DNA of 64,000 nt, taken from contig NC_009366.1 in NCBI RefSeq assembly GCF_000092065.1, positions 316,001 through 380,000 on the forward strand. The letters run 5' to 3'. Positions 9,759-17,649 of this stretch are shown here, one piece after another. The position numbers were made by a program, and so were the translations under genes. Under the pieces are notes generated by a model that worked only from the letters and a program-made list of their open reading frames with translations, was not told the DNA's origin and made no database searches. Within the stretch, counting starts at the first letter, position 1. Each line of letters starts with the position of its first letter. This DNA comes from Ostreococcus lucimarinus CCE9901. Taxonomy: Eukaryota > Chlorophyta > Mamiellophyceae > Mamiellales > Bathycoccaceae.

Positions 9759-11129
9759 CTACTCCACTTCTGCGAGGATCTTCTTTTTGCGCGCGGGTTT
9801 GAATTCCTTCTTCTCCGCGCCAGGCGCGGCGTGCGCGACGCGACGTTTCGCCTTGCGAGTCTCGGCTTCTTGCATCGTCCGCCGCAACTTGGTTTGCTTG
9901 TGAATAGCCTTGGGTACGTGATGGTGATTCGCAATGCGCCTGATTTCGGGCATGTGCTTAAAACGGTCCTTTAAAGACGCGTTATACGCGTGCTTGCGCT
10001 TTTCACGAGCCGAGAGCGTGCCCATTTGCGCGCTCGCGTCCGCCTTCCAACACCTCACGTTCATGTCGTCCGAGGCGCTGAAGACGTACGAACCATCCAT
10101 CGAAAAGCGCGTACAGAACACGCGCTGCATGCGTTTGGTGTGGTAGCAATCTTTAGAGTGTCCAGCGTTGTAATCAAACATGCGCACGGTTCTGTCATAA
10201 CTCCCCGCCACGAATTCCCGACCCGTGGGCGAGTAATCGATATCCATCACGGCGCTCACGAAATCCTTATGAACGCACGTCGCGATATCCAGCTTTCGCA
10301 TGTCGTACGAGTATAAGTTGGTATCCTCGTTGGCAACGGTGAAATTAAACGCCTCCATCGGATTCCAGCACAGTTTGGTCGACTTTGTCTGCATGATGAT
10401 CTTCTTCAACGGCGTCTGCATTCGAACGTCGTACAACGCGATGGATCGATCCGACCCACACGACGCAAAAATATCCGTCTCCACCGGATTATATCGCACT
10501 GAAAGCACCGTATCGGAACCCCACTCGAACGTATGCAGCGCATGACTCCGTTCCATGCTCCACACCTGCACGTTCGCCCCCGCGGTGGCGAACTCCTTTT
10601 TCCCCCAGTGCGCGTCGCAGTCCCTAAAACCGTTGCTCTCGACGTACATCTCCGACGTCTCCAACACCGGAATCTTCCGCGTCGGATCGTTCATCTCCCC
10701 CATTCCCGCCTTCGGCATCGTCCACAACCGAATCGTCGCGTCGTCGCCGCACGACACCACCGCGCCGCCGTCGTTCGACGCGCTCACGCCTCGGCACGCC
10801 CCTCGATGTCCCTTCAGCACCCGCACCGTCTTCAGGCTCGGCACGTCCCACACTCGTATCTCTCCATCCGCCGCGCCGCTCACCAATTCCGTCAGCGACG
10901 CCGGCGACTTCGCCATGCACAGCACGCCGTCCGCGTGTCCGCTCATCTGTCCCGCGAACGGCTTCGCGAACACCTTGTCCAGCTTCGTCGCGTTCAGCGC
11001 GCGCTTGTACTCCGTCGCCCGTCCCATCGGCCGCAGCTCGGGCGCGAGATTTCGATGCACCCTGAGCGCGTCCGACTTTCGCTCGCGCGTGTAGTCCTCC
11101 TCGACGCGCGAGATGGTTTTTATCTTCAT
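9759..11129 (-). CDS. SOF1: WD40 ribosome-biogenesis factor SOF1/DCAF13
   Basis: U3-snoRNP associated WD40 protein of the nucleolar small-subunit processome, needed for 18S rRNA maturation; its animal form is also a CUL4 adaptor. The chosen ATG is at 11129 (456 aa), giving MKIKTISRVEEDYTRER, the family N-terminus. The 58 codons upstream are low-complexity Arg/Gly and were left out. About seven WD repeats follow (for example GHADGVLCMAKSP, GHRGACRGVSAS, VLSVRYNPVETDIFASCGSDRSIALYDVR, MDIDYSPTGREFVAGSYDRTVRMFD). The C-terminus is the basic Sof1 domain (REKRKHAYNASLKDRFKHMPEI, then HHHVPKAIHKQ). It is convergent with VPS2 and divergent from the tautomerase gene, with about 190 bp of GC-rich promoter between them. 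Confidence 0.93.
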   Translation of the reverse strand: MKIKTISRVEEDYTRERKSDALRVHRNLAPELRPMGRATEYKRALNATKLDKVFAKPFAGQMSGHADGVLCMAKSPASLTELVSGAADGEIRVWDVPSLKTVRVLKGHRGACRGVSASNDGGAVVSCGDDATIRLWTMPKAGMGEMNDPTRKIPVLETSEMYVESNGFRDCDAHWGKKEFATAGANVQVWSMERSHALHTFEWGSDTVLSVRYNPVETDIFASCGSDRSIALYDVRMQTPLKKIIMQTKSTKLCWNPMEAFNFTVANEDTNLYSYDMRKLDIATCVHKDFVSAVMDIDYSPTGREFVAGSYDRTVRMFDYNAGHSKDCYHTKRMQRVFCTRFSMDGSYVFSASDDMNVRCWKADASAQMGTLSAREKRKHAYNASLKDRFKHMPEIRRIANHHHVPKAIHKQTKLRRTMQEAETRKAKRRVAHAAPGAEKKEFKPARKKKILAEVE

Positions 11130-11320
11130 CGCGCCGCCGCCGCCGCCGCCGCCGCCGTCCCGGTCGCGCGCGCGTTCGAGCCGCGCGCGCGCGCTCGCGC
11201 GTTCGAGCCGCGCCGTCGCGCGCCGCCGAGGCGCGCGCGATCGTCCGTCGTCGTCTCGCGCGTCGCGTCGTCCCGCGTCGCGCTCTGCGCGCGCGCGCGT
11301 CACTCCGCGTCGCGTCGTCG

Positions 11321-11588
11321 ATGCCGTTCGTGCACATCGCGTGGTGCGTTTCGCCGCGCCGCGCCGCGACGCGACCTCGACTGACGCCGCGCGCGCGCGT
11401 GCAGGTTACCCAAGGCGTGTCGCACGCCCGAAGCGCGCAAGGAGGTCGCGCGCGCGGTGATCAACGCGCTGGTGAGCGTCAAGAGCGCGGACATCAGCGC
11501 CGATAAGGTGGTCGTGCGATTCAGCGAAGCGGTCGACGGGTTCGCGCTGCCGCCGGGGCACACGCGCGAGAGCGTGGACGCCAAGTAA
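11321..11588 (+). CDS. 4-oxalocrotonate tautomerase-like small enzyme, two exons
   Basis: Exon 1 is 11321-11343 and exon 2 is 11405-11588; the junction falls inside a Trp codon (tg|g). The product is 68 aa: MPFVHIAW, then LPKACRTPEARKEV and a C-terminus ending SVDAK. Met-Pro at the start, with Pro as the catalytic residue after Met removal, plus a single beta-alpha-beta unit of this length, fits the 4-OT branch of the tautomerase superfamily, which catalyses keto-enol tautomerisation. The substrate cannot be told. The stop TAA (11586) overlaps a donor-like GTAAGG, and the selenoprotein candidate starts 12 bp later in the same frame, so the two could be one transcription unit or even one spliced gene. 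Neither exon is convincing alone; confidence rests on the splice. Confidence 0.72.
11344..11404 (+). other. Intron of the tautomerase gene (61 bp)
   Basis: Donor GTGCGT at 11344, acceptor GCAG ending at 11404, with GACTGACG about 20 bp before the acceptor. Same signals as the VPS2 and DIM1 introns. Phase 2 (splits a Trp codon). Confidence 0.8.
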
Positions 11589-11600
11589 GGCGAAGGCGAG

Positions 11601-12437
11601 ATGCGGCGCGCGGCGCGGGAGGCGGCGAGGGTCGGGACGCGCGGCGCGAGGGCGAAACATCAATTGGTGACGGTGGAGCTGGTGAGCGACACGATGTGAC
11701 CGAACGGATACATCGGGAAGCGACAGCTGCAGCGCGCGATGCGCGCGGTGCAGCGAGAACCTCTCGATGCGAACAATCCGTTGCGGTTCACGGTGCTGCG
11801 GGTGCCGTTTTTTCTCGAACCGGAGTATCCGCGAGACGAGGCGTGGAGCGAGACGAATCGAACGAGGTTGGAGCGGAAGTGGGGAGGAAAGCGGGAGTTT
11901 GACGCGCAAAAGAGGAGGCATCGATTGAAGGAGCGGGGCGAGGACGTGGGAATTAAGCACTTTAATCTCGATCGGTTGGCGAGCAGTACGATGGCGTCGC
12001 ATAGGCTCGTGCAGTGGGTAACGAAGAATCACGGCTGCACGGCGAGCGAGACGTTGTACAACGACTTGAACAAGAGACACTTTGAGGATGGGCAAAAGCT
12101 CAACGACAAGAGAATGCTCGCGGAGGCCGCGGCGAGAGTTGGAGTCGACGCGAATGAGGCGATGGAGTTTTTGCAGTCGGGCGAAGGCGAGATGGAAATC
12201 GAAGGCGCGCTGCTAATTTTGCGAAAGATGGGCATCAACTCCATTCCGAATTTCATCGTCGGAGCGCAACACATCTTGTCCGGAGCGGTTCACTCGTCGG
12301 AGTTGATCAAGTTGTTCAGACAAATCGAACGAACGGGCAAAGGTGCGCCCGATAGCGCGTTCGCGGCGGTGTTGGGCATCGGTGACGACGTCATCGCGCG
12401 CCCGCTCGACGCGTCGTATAACGAAGCCTCGGCGTGA
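11601..12437 (+). CDS. DsbA/FrnE-like thioredoxin-fold protein, candidate selenoprotein (in-frame TGA at 11697)
   Basis: Read from ATG 11601, the frame passes through one TGA (11697-11699) and continues to TGA at 12437: 278 residues if the internal TGA is decoded. The text around it, VTVELVSDTM-(TGA)-PNGYIGKRQLQRAM, aligns with the DsbA/FrnE active site (typically SDxxCPWCYIGKRxL), so the TGA sits exactly at the first catalytic Cys. The second Cys is Gly here. Downstream the family continues intact (FTVLRVPFFLEPEYP, SHRLVQW, the helical insert, MGINSIPNFIVGAQHILSGA near the cis-Pro region). A SECIS-like hairpin follows the stop by 8 bp. I infer Sec at residue 33. The redox substrate is unknown. 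Alternatives are a nonsense mutation or an intron spanning the TGA, but the conserved coding on both sides argues against both. The first about 20 residues are Arg/Ala-rich and the true start is uncertain. Confidence 0.8.
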
Positions 12438-12444
12438 GCGCGAA

Positions 12445-12555
12445 GCGTCTAGCAGAAGCGAGTCGAGATGAAACGTGACGAAGTCGAGTCGAAAGCGCAA
12501 ATGAATTCGCGCTGGCTCGAGTCTGATTATACTCTCGCTCGCTTCGAGTAGACGC
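12445..12555 (+). promoter_or_regulatory. Candidate form-2 SECIS element in the 3' UTR
   Basis: Lower helix: 12445-12451 pairs with 12549-12555 and 12455-12462 with 12538-12545, plus GAG 12465-12467 with CTC 12532-12534. Above an internal loop lies the quartet TGAC (12476-12479) opposite TGAT (12524-12527), which can form the tandem G-A/A-G core. Helix II joins 12480-12490 to 12514-12523 with one irregularity. A GAA bulge (12491-12493) supplies the unpaired As, and a mini-stem AGCGC/GCGCT (12494-12498 with 12509-12513) caps it, the layout of form-2 SECIS elements. Folded by hand only. Confidence 0.72.
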
Positions 12556-12611
12556 GTTATTTTTGAGTACGATGATAGCACATTTTTTAACAACAGTCAA
12601 AACGTTTTTTA

Positions 12612-14972
12612 TTATTCGGCCGGCTTGACTTCGACGGCGTCTTCTTGAACGAAACTGAACTCCATCTCACAATCCATCGCCCAATGGAACTTATCTATCA
12701 ACGCCTTGGTAAATACCACGTTTGGCGGCACTTCGTGACGTTTGCACCAAGAGAGCGTGATTCTGGGATCGAGGTAGTTGATTTTCGACGTGCCGAGCGA
12801 CACCGTTTTCAATTCTTCCTTCATGTTCATTTGAATCGCCAACTTGCTTTGCCTTTCTTTCAGCGCCGCGAGCTTCTTCTTTTGATTCTTATCGTCCGTC
12901 TTCTTTTTCATCTCGGCCACCTGCTTCGCGAGATCCTTCTTCTTTTCCGCGAGTTTTTCCATTTGCGCGTCGTGCGCTTTGCTCACACCCTTCTGGTGAT
13001 TACACAAAATCGCCACCTCCTTGTTCGCCGCGTCGTAAGTTGCTTTCTTTTGAAGCGTCGTATCATTCTTTTTCGTGTCTTTCAGCAAACGATCCAAAGT
13101 AATAGAGGCGTTGTACGTACGGAACACCTTGATCGTGAGACCGGGCATGAGAGTTTGAAGATGCGCGTTTACTTTTTGCGGGTCGACGTGGTCGAAGATG
13201 TCCACATCCGGACCCTTGCCCTGAACGAACCGTTGCAAGCACTTGTATGCAACCTCATCGATCTTGTGTTGTTGAAGATATTGGATGGAGTCCTTACCCA
13301 AGAAATCAAACTCGATGACGTTATCATCCATAAACTTGATGTGACCGGCGCGCAAGGTACACACGCCGACGGTGTCGGCGAGATCTTCATCCTTCTCGCC
13401 ACCAGCACGAAGGGCGAGTTTATCCACCAAGTAAGTCGCCACCGCTAACTGAGCCATTTCCTTGGATTCACTCATCATGTTTCTCTTGTAATCCTTCCGG
13501 ATCTTTTCGATATACTTATGCAACGAGCGAGCCTTTTCGTACTTCTTTTGATCGCTCTCTGCCTTGACCGTAGATGTGGCGCCGAATTGGACGTATTTCC
13601 AGTCCTTCACGTTGATGACATCGTTCCATCCCGCCAACCACGTGGCGGTGTCGTTATGAATCACCGCTTTCCACGAGTGTCCAGCCGGAGGTTCGGGAAC
13701 CTTAGCATCTTTTCCTATATTGATGGTGATGTCTTCCGGCACGACGCGACGCTTGATTTTCCCCATCTTCGGGTGCTCGCCGCGCCCGCGGAACAAGCCA
13801 GGCGGTTCGACGCGGAAGTTACCAACCTTTTCGCGGCGACCGTCGATAGTGGCCCACGTGTAAGGTTCCTCATCGATATCTTTTTGCGCCTTGATGCGTT
13901 TCTTCTCTTCGCTCGTCATCTCCTTCTTCTTCTCTCTGATCGCCAAGAAGTGCATGTACATCTTCGTAAAGTCACACTTGGAGAAGTCCGTGATGAACGC
14001 GTGCGGGCCGTTCTTCAAAGCCGCCTTGAAACCATCCATGAAGTTTTTCACGAAGACCGGTTTGGTCGCGTAGTCAGAGTCTTTCATCACGGCAAAGAAA
14101 CCGGCGATTTCTTCCTCGTGCGGCAAGAGTTTCACCTCTTGTCCGTCGTACACCAACGGCACGCCGTGCGGTTCGTACTCGGGCGGGAAAAGTACGCCTT
14201 TGTGTTCGAGCGTCTTCCACATGATCACCGCGCCCTTCTTCGCCCCAGTCTCGCTTCGGTTCGTCTTCGGGCGCTTCGGCGCCTCGCTTCGCGCGCGCTC
14301 CTTCTCCTCGCGCATTCGCTTCTGTTTCTTCAGCATTCGACGTCGCTCATCGTCGCTCAACCTGTCGGCCCGCGCGGCTTTTTCCAAGCGTTTCTTCAAC
14401 TTTTCTTCCCGATACTTGCGCTCTCTCTCCCGCGCCCGCGCCTCCTCCTCTCGTCGTCGGCGTTCGTCCAAACCCTGATCCGGTCGGCCCGCCGCGATCG
14501 GCGCCTCGTCGCTCGAGCTGTCCAACCTCGAGCTCTGCTTCGCCGGCATCGCCACCGGTCGCTTCGACATCTTAAACCCTCCACCAATCGGCGGTTTCGG
14601 CGTCACGATCGGCGGTCTCGCCACCGTCGCGCCCTCCGTCTTCGCGAAAAAGTTCGTCGCCGGCGCCCGAGACGGCGCCGTCGGTCTCCCCGGCGCGCCG
14701 ACGCTCGCCCCCGTCGCCCCGTTCGCCCCGTTCGCCGCGCCGACCGCCCGCTGCGCCAGCGGCACGTCATCATCGTCCGAGCTCGACGCCCCGTTCGTCG
14801 CGATCGCTCGTCCCGCGCTCGTCCCGCGCGCGTCGCCGCTCGCGTCTCCGATGGTCGCATTCCCATCCGAATTCTCCCGCGCTCGCGCCGCATCCGCGCT
14901 CGCCGCGGGCGCTCTCGCCGCGAGCGGCGTCTCGTCGTCGTCGCTCGACGAATCCAGGACGTTGGGCGCCAT
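12612..14972 (-). CDS. TOP1: DNA topoisomerase I (type IB)
   Basis: Nuclear enzyme that relaxes supercoils by transient single-strand nicking through a 3'-phosphotyrosine. 786 aa. The first about 240 residues are a charged, disordered, Ser/Asp/Lys-rich tail. The core starts at WKTLEHKGVLFPPEYEPHGV and includes the clamp (YATKPVFVKNFMDGF, GLFRGRGEHPKMGKIKRR), the catalytic Arg/Lys regions (KLALRAGGEKDEDLADTVG), and FRTYNASITL. A coiled-coil linker leads to the active Tyr, about residue 733, in SKINYLDPR. Length matches human TOP1 (765 aa). The ATG at 14972 is the natural start (MAPNVLDSSSDDDE). It is convergent with the selenoprotein candidate, whose SECIS lies between the two stops, and divergent from the METTL16-like gene by about 270 bp. 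Confidence 0.97.
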   Translation of the reverse strand: MAPNVLDSSSDDDETPLAARAPAASADAARARENSDGNATIGDASGDARGTSAGRAIATNGASSSDDDDVPLAQRAVGAANGANGATGASVGAPGRPTAPSRAPATNFFAKTEGATVARPPIVTPKPPIGGGFKMSKRPVAMPAKQSSRLDSSSDEAPIAAGRPDQGLDERRRREEEARARERERKYREEKLKKRLEKAARADRLSDDERRRMLKKQKRMREEKERARSEAPKRPKTNRSETGAKKGAVIMWKTLEHKGVLFPPEYEPHGVPLVYDGQEVKLLPHEEEIAGFFAVMKDSDYATKPVFVKNFMDGFKAALKNGPHAFITDFSKCDFTKMYMHFLAIREKKKEMTSEEKKRIKAQKDIDEEPYTWATIDGRREKVGNFRVEPPGLFRGRGEHPKMGKIKRRVVPEDITINIGKDAKVPEPPAGHSWKAVIHNDTATWLAGWNDVINVKDWKYVQFGATSTVKAESDQKKYEKARSLHKYIEKIRKDYKRNMMSESKEMAQLAVATYLVDKLALRAGGEKDEDLADTVGVCTLRAGHIKFMDDNVIEFDFLGKDSIQYLQQHKIDEVAYKCLQRFVQGKGPDVDIFDHVDPQKVNAHLQTLMPGLTIKVFRTYNASITLDRLLKDTKKNDTTLQKKATYDAANKEVAILCNHQKGVSKAHDAQMEKLAEKKKDLAKQVAEMKKKTDDKNQKKKLAALKERQSKLAIQMNMKEELKTVSLGTSKINYLDPRITLSWCKRHEVPPNVVFTKALIDKFHWAMDCEMEFSFVQEDAVEVKPAE

Positions 14973-15240
14973 CGCGGCCGCCGGGCGTCGCGCGTCGCGA
15001 CGCGAAGTGTCGAATTCAAACCGCCGCGCGCGATCGAGGCCGCCGGGTTCGAACCCGGGCTCGCGTTCGCGACGAACCTCGTACCGAGGTTTACCGTCGA
15101 CGATCGAACCTCATCGCGAGGTTCGCGCGCGCGCGCGGCGTCGACGCGCGACCGACGCGCGCGACGCGACACGCGCGCGCGGCGCGGCGACGGCGTCGAC
15201 GACGCGCGCGCGCGGCGGCGACGACCGACGACGCGCGCGG

Positions 15241-16182
15241 ATGTCCGGGCGATCGCGGAAGCGCGCGCGCGCGCGCGACGCGCGCGATTTCGCGGCGTTG
15301 GCGAGGAAGGATGCGCGATTGGGCGCGCGCGTCGAGTGGCGCGTCGACGCGCGCGGCGAGGAGACGGCGGTGGTGGATTTTAAGGACTGGGACAGCACGC
15401 GCGCGCTGACGGGGGCGATCCTGCGCGAGGAGTACGGGGTGGAGGCGTGGACGGTGCCGCGCGGGCGGTTGGTGCCGACGGCGACGAATCGAGAGCGGTA
15501 TTTGGAGTGGTTGGCGCGGTTGCGCGCGCTGTCGGCGCCGAGCGGTGACGACGCGAGCGTGTGGGTGCTAGATATCGGGACGGGGGCGAGCGCGATATAC
15601 GCGCTGCTCGGCGCGGCGGGACGCGGGTGGCGCTTCGTCGGCACCGACGTGTGCGACGAAGCGTTGACGAGCGCGAGGGAGAACGTGCGACGGAATCCGC
15701 ACTTGGAGTCGCTGATCGAGATACGGGACGCGCGGGGTGAAGATGGGGCGCGCGATCGCGTGCTTCGAGGCGTGGTGAGGGATGGGGAGACGTTTACGTT
15801 TTGTATGTGTAATCCGCCGTTTTTCGAAACGATGGACGAGGCGGGCAGGAATCCGAACACCGCGTGCGGGGGCACGGCGACGGAGATGGTGTTTCCAGGA
15901 GGCGAAGAGGCGTTCGTAAAGAAAATTTTCGCGGATTCGTTGACAATGAAGGATTCGATTCATTGGTTCACGACGATGTGCGGGAAAAAGAGCACGATGA
16001 CGACGACGCGCTCGTTCCTTCACACGCATCGCGTGCCCGCCATTCGCACGACGGAACTTTCGCACGGGAAAACGTCGAGATGGTGCATCGCGTGGTCGTT
16101 TTCAAAAGACGCCGCGAGCAAGGCGCTAGTGCCTTTGCCCGAAGATCCCGACGGAAAAAAGGCCGCCGTGAGCGGACGGTAG
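15241..16182 (+). CDS. METTL16: METTL16/RlmF-type N6-adenine RNA methyltransferase
   Basis: SAM-dependent methyltransferase of the family that methylates U6 snRNA at adenosine N6. The chosen ATG at 15241 gives 313 aa; the frame extends upstream through about 130 codons of low-complexity Arg that overlap the TOP1 leader and were left out. Motifs are RALTGAILREEYG, VPTATNRERYLEWL, the SAM motif VLDIGTGASAIYALLGA, FVGTDVCDEAL and catalytic NPPFF near residue 191, followed by the METTL16-type GTATEMVFPGGEEAFV. Human METTL16 is 562 aa with C-terminal VCR RNA-binding regions; here the protein ends soon after the catalytic domain. Stop is 35 bp from the convergent NYN gene. Confidence 0.88.
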   Translation: MSGRSRKRARARDARDFAALARKDARLGARVEWRVDARGEETAVVDFKDWDSTRALTGAILREEYGVEAWTVPRGRLVPTATNRERYLEWLARLRALSAPSGDDASVWVLDIGTGASAIYALLGAAGRGWRFVGTDVCDEALTSARENVRRNPHLESLIEIRDARGEDGARDRVLRGVVRDGETFTFCMCNPPFFETMDEAGRNPNTACGGTATEMVFPGGEEAFVKKIFADSLTMKDSIHWFTTMCGKKSTMTTTRSFLHTHRVPAIRTTELSHGKTSRWCIAWSFSKDAASKALVPLPEDPDGKKAAVSGR

Positions 16183-16217
16183 AGACAAACTTAGATTACG
16201 GTACTAGTACAGTAGCA

Positions 16218-17174
16218 CTAAAATTTACAGCTAGGATTAAATTCGACGGGAATGTGCGCGTCATCGACGGCCCAGAACGGAAACCCTAAATCATCCGAGC
16301 TCGCGTGCTGAACGCGCACCACCTTGCCCATCGATCGCCGTTTCTTCACGCGCGCCTGCTTGCCCCACAACGCGTCCTTCGCGTATCTCGCCCACGGCCG
16401 GGACGACCCCTCAGCGTGCACGGACTGATCCCACGTCTCGCTACCCTCATCCACGGGTGGTGGCGGTAAAAACGCGCTCCCGACCTCGACGCTCGCGACG
16501 TCTCCGACCTCTTCGCGAATGCGCTTCGCGTCCGTGCCGAAGACGAATTCATAGTCAAACAAATGATTCTTCAAATACTTTTTAAGCTCTCCGTGACCCA
16601 TCTTGTGATCGCCGTATCGATCGTTGGACACGATTCGAGCCTCGCGCGCGCGACCGTAATCTATGATGGTCAAGTCATCCGCGCTCCGCTCGCCCGCTCG
16701 CTCCACCAACCGCACCCGTCCGCGCCGCACCTCGGCGAACAACCTCTCGTTTCGCCACGTCCCGCGCCCCAGATATCGCACGTGTCTCGGCACGACCACC
16801 CCTAAGCTCCCACCGTCCGCCAGACCGTGCAGCGGTCCCTCGACGTACGTCGACGGCACGAACGCCACGACGTCGGCGTCGATCCTCGCCCACGCCTCGT
16901 GCTCGAGCGCCGCGACGACGCCTCGCGACAGCGGCTGCTTATTCCTCGACCCGAACGCCGCGTGCAGCGCCGCGCTGTAGCACCACGCGATGTTCGCGCC
17001 GTCCAGCGCGATCGCCGGTCGCGCGCGTCGCACCGCGCCGTCGCCCCTCGTCGCGCGGGACGGCGCGCCTCGTCGCCGCCGCCGCCCGTCGCGGTCGCGC
17101 GCGCGCCCGCCGCCCGCCGCGCCTCTCGCCGCGCGTTCGCCCGCCGCGCGCGCGTCCGCCGCGCGCGCCGCCAT
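16218..17174 (-). CDS. NYN-domain (Regnase/Zc3h12a-like) ribonuclease
   Basis: Predicted endoribonuclease with the PIN-like NYN fold. The chosen ATG at 17174 gives 318 aa; 78 more upstream codons are open but are Arg-rich and low in complexity. The domain begins with the acidic motif ALDGANIAWCY (about residues 53-63) and continues with SRGVVAALEHEAWARIDADVVAFVPSTYVE and the second acidic cluster TIIDYGRAREARIVSNDRYGDH, all typical of Zc3h12a-like NYN domains. The C-terminal about 100 residues are basic with acidic patches. I see no CCCH finger, unlike animal Regnase. Targets unknown. It shares a 475-bp divergent region with SPT16. Confidence 0.8.
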   Translation of the reverse strand: MAARAADARAAGERAARGAAGGGRARDRDGRRRRRGAPSRATRGDGAVRRARPAIALDGANIAWCYSAALHAAFGSRNKQPLSRGVVAALEHEAWARIDADVVAFVPSTYVEGPLHGLADGGSLGVVVPRHVRYLGRGTWRNERLFAEVRRGRVRLVERAGERSADDLTIIDYGRAREARIVSNDRYGDHKMGHGELKKYLKNHLFDYEFVFGTDAKRIREEVGDVASVEVGSAFLPPPPVDEGSETWDQSVHAEGSSRPWARYAKDALWGKQARVKKRRSMGKVVRVQHASSDDLGFPFWAVDDAHIPVEFNPSCKF

Positions 17175-17649
17175 CCGCGCGTCGCGCCGCCGTCGCGCGT
17201 CGCGACGCCTCGCGCGCCGCCGTGCGTCGCGCGTCGCGGCGCCGCGACGGCGCGTCGCGCGGCGTCCGCGCGATCGGTCCGCGCCAACGGTTTGCGCGAA
17301 TGGCGCTTTTGCGCGCTTCAATACTATCCGAGAGTCCGAAAGCTTTATTATGACTCTCCGACGAGTCCTGACTCGACTTTGCGTGCGAAAACTAAACTCA
17401 AACGACACGCTTCACACGGACCCTCCACGGGCGACGCGATTTCAAATCTCGCGCCGCGCGCGCGCGTCGCGACACCGTCGCGCGCGCTCGGAGCGCGGCA
17501 CCGTTCGTCGCGCGGCCGCGTCGCGACGCGCGTCGCGAGTTCGCGCGGCGAAGCGCGCGGCGCGCGTGGACGCGCGCGTGGAAACGCGCGCGAGAGACGC
17601 GGCGCGCCGAGAGCGACCGGCGAGGCGACGGGCGAGGCGATCGCGCGCG
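17175..17649. other. 475-bp divergent intergenic region (NYN nuclease / SPT16)
   Basis: Very GC-rich with long CG/GCG runs, except for an AT-richer island at about 17310-17400. Both genes start outward from it, so it must hold both promoters. Frames are open on both strands only because the sequence is GC-rich. I see no separate gene. Confidence 0.5.

Noticed and set aside
15043-15060. CCGGGTTCGAACCCGG, which looks like a tRNA T-arm
   Set aside because: It is a simple palindrome. With a 7-base T loop only two stem pairs form, and I find no D-arm or anticodon arm on either strand.
13518-15383. Long plus-strand ORF (621 codons)
   Set aside because: Antisense to topoisomerase I; the translation is His/Arg/Leu-rich with no domain, a by-product of GC-rich codons.
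16990-17649. 220-codon N-terminal extension of SPT16
   Set aside because: Overlaps the NYN nuclease gene on the other strand and is Arg/Ala low complexity; MGAPTMDD at 17650 gives the family length.
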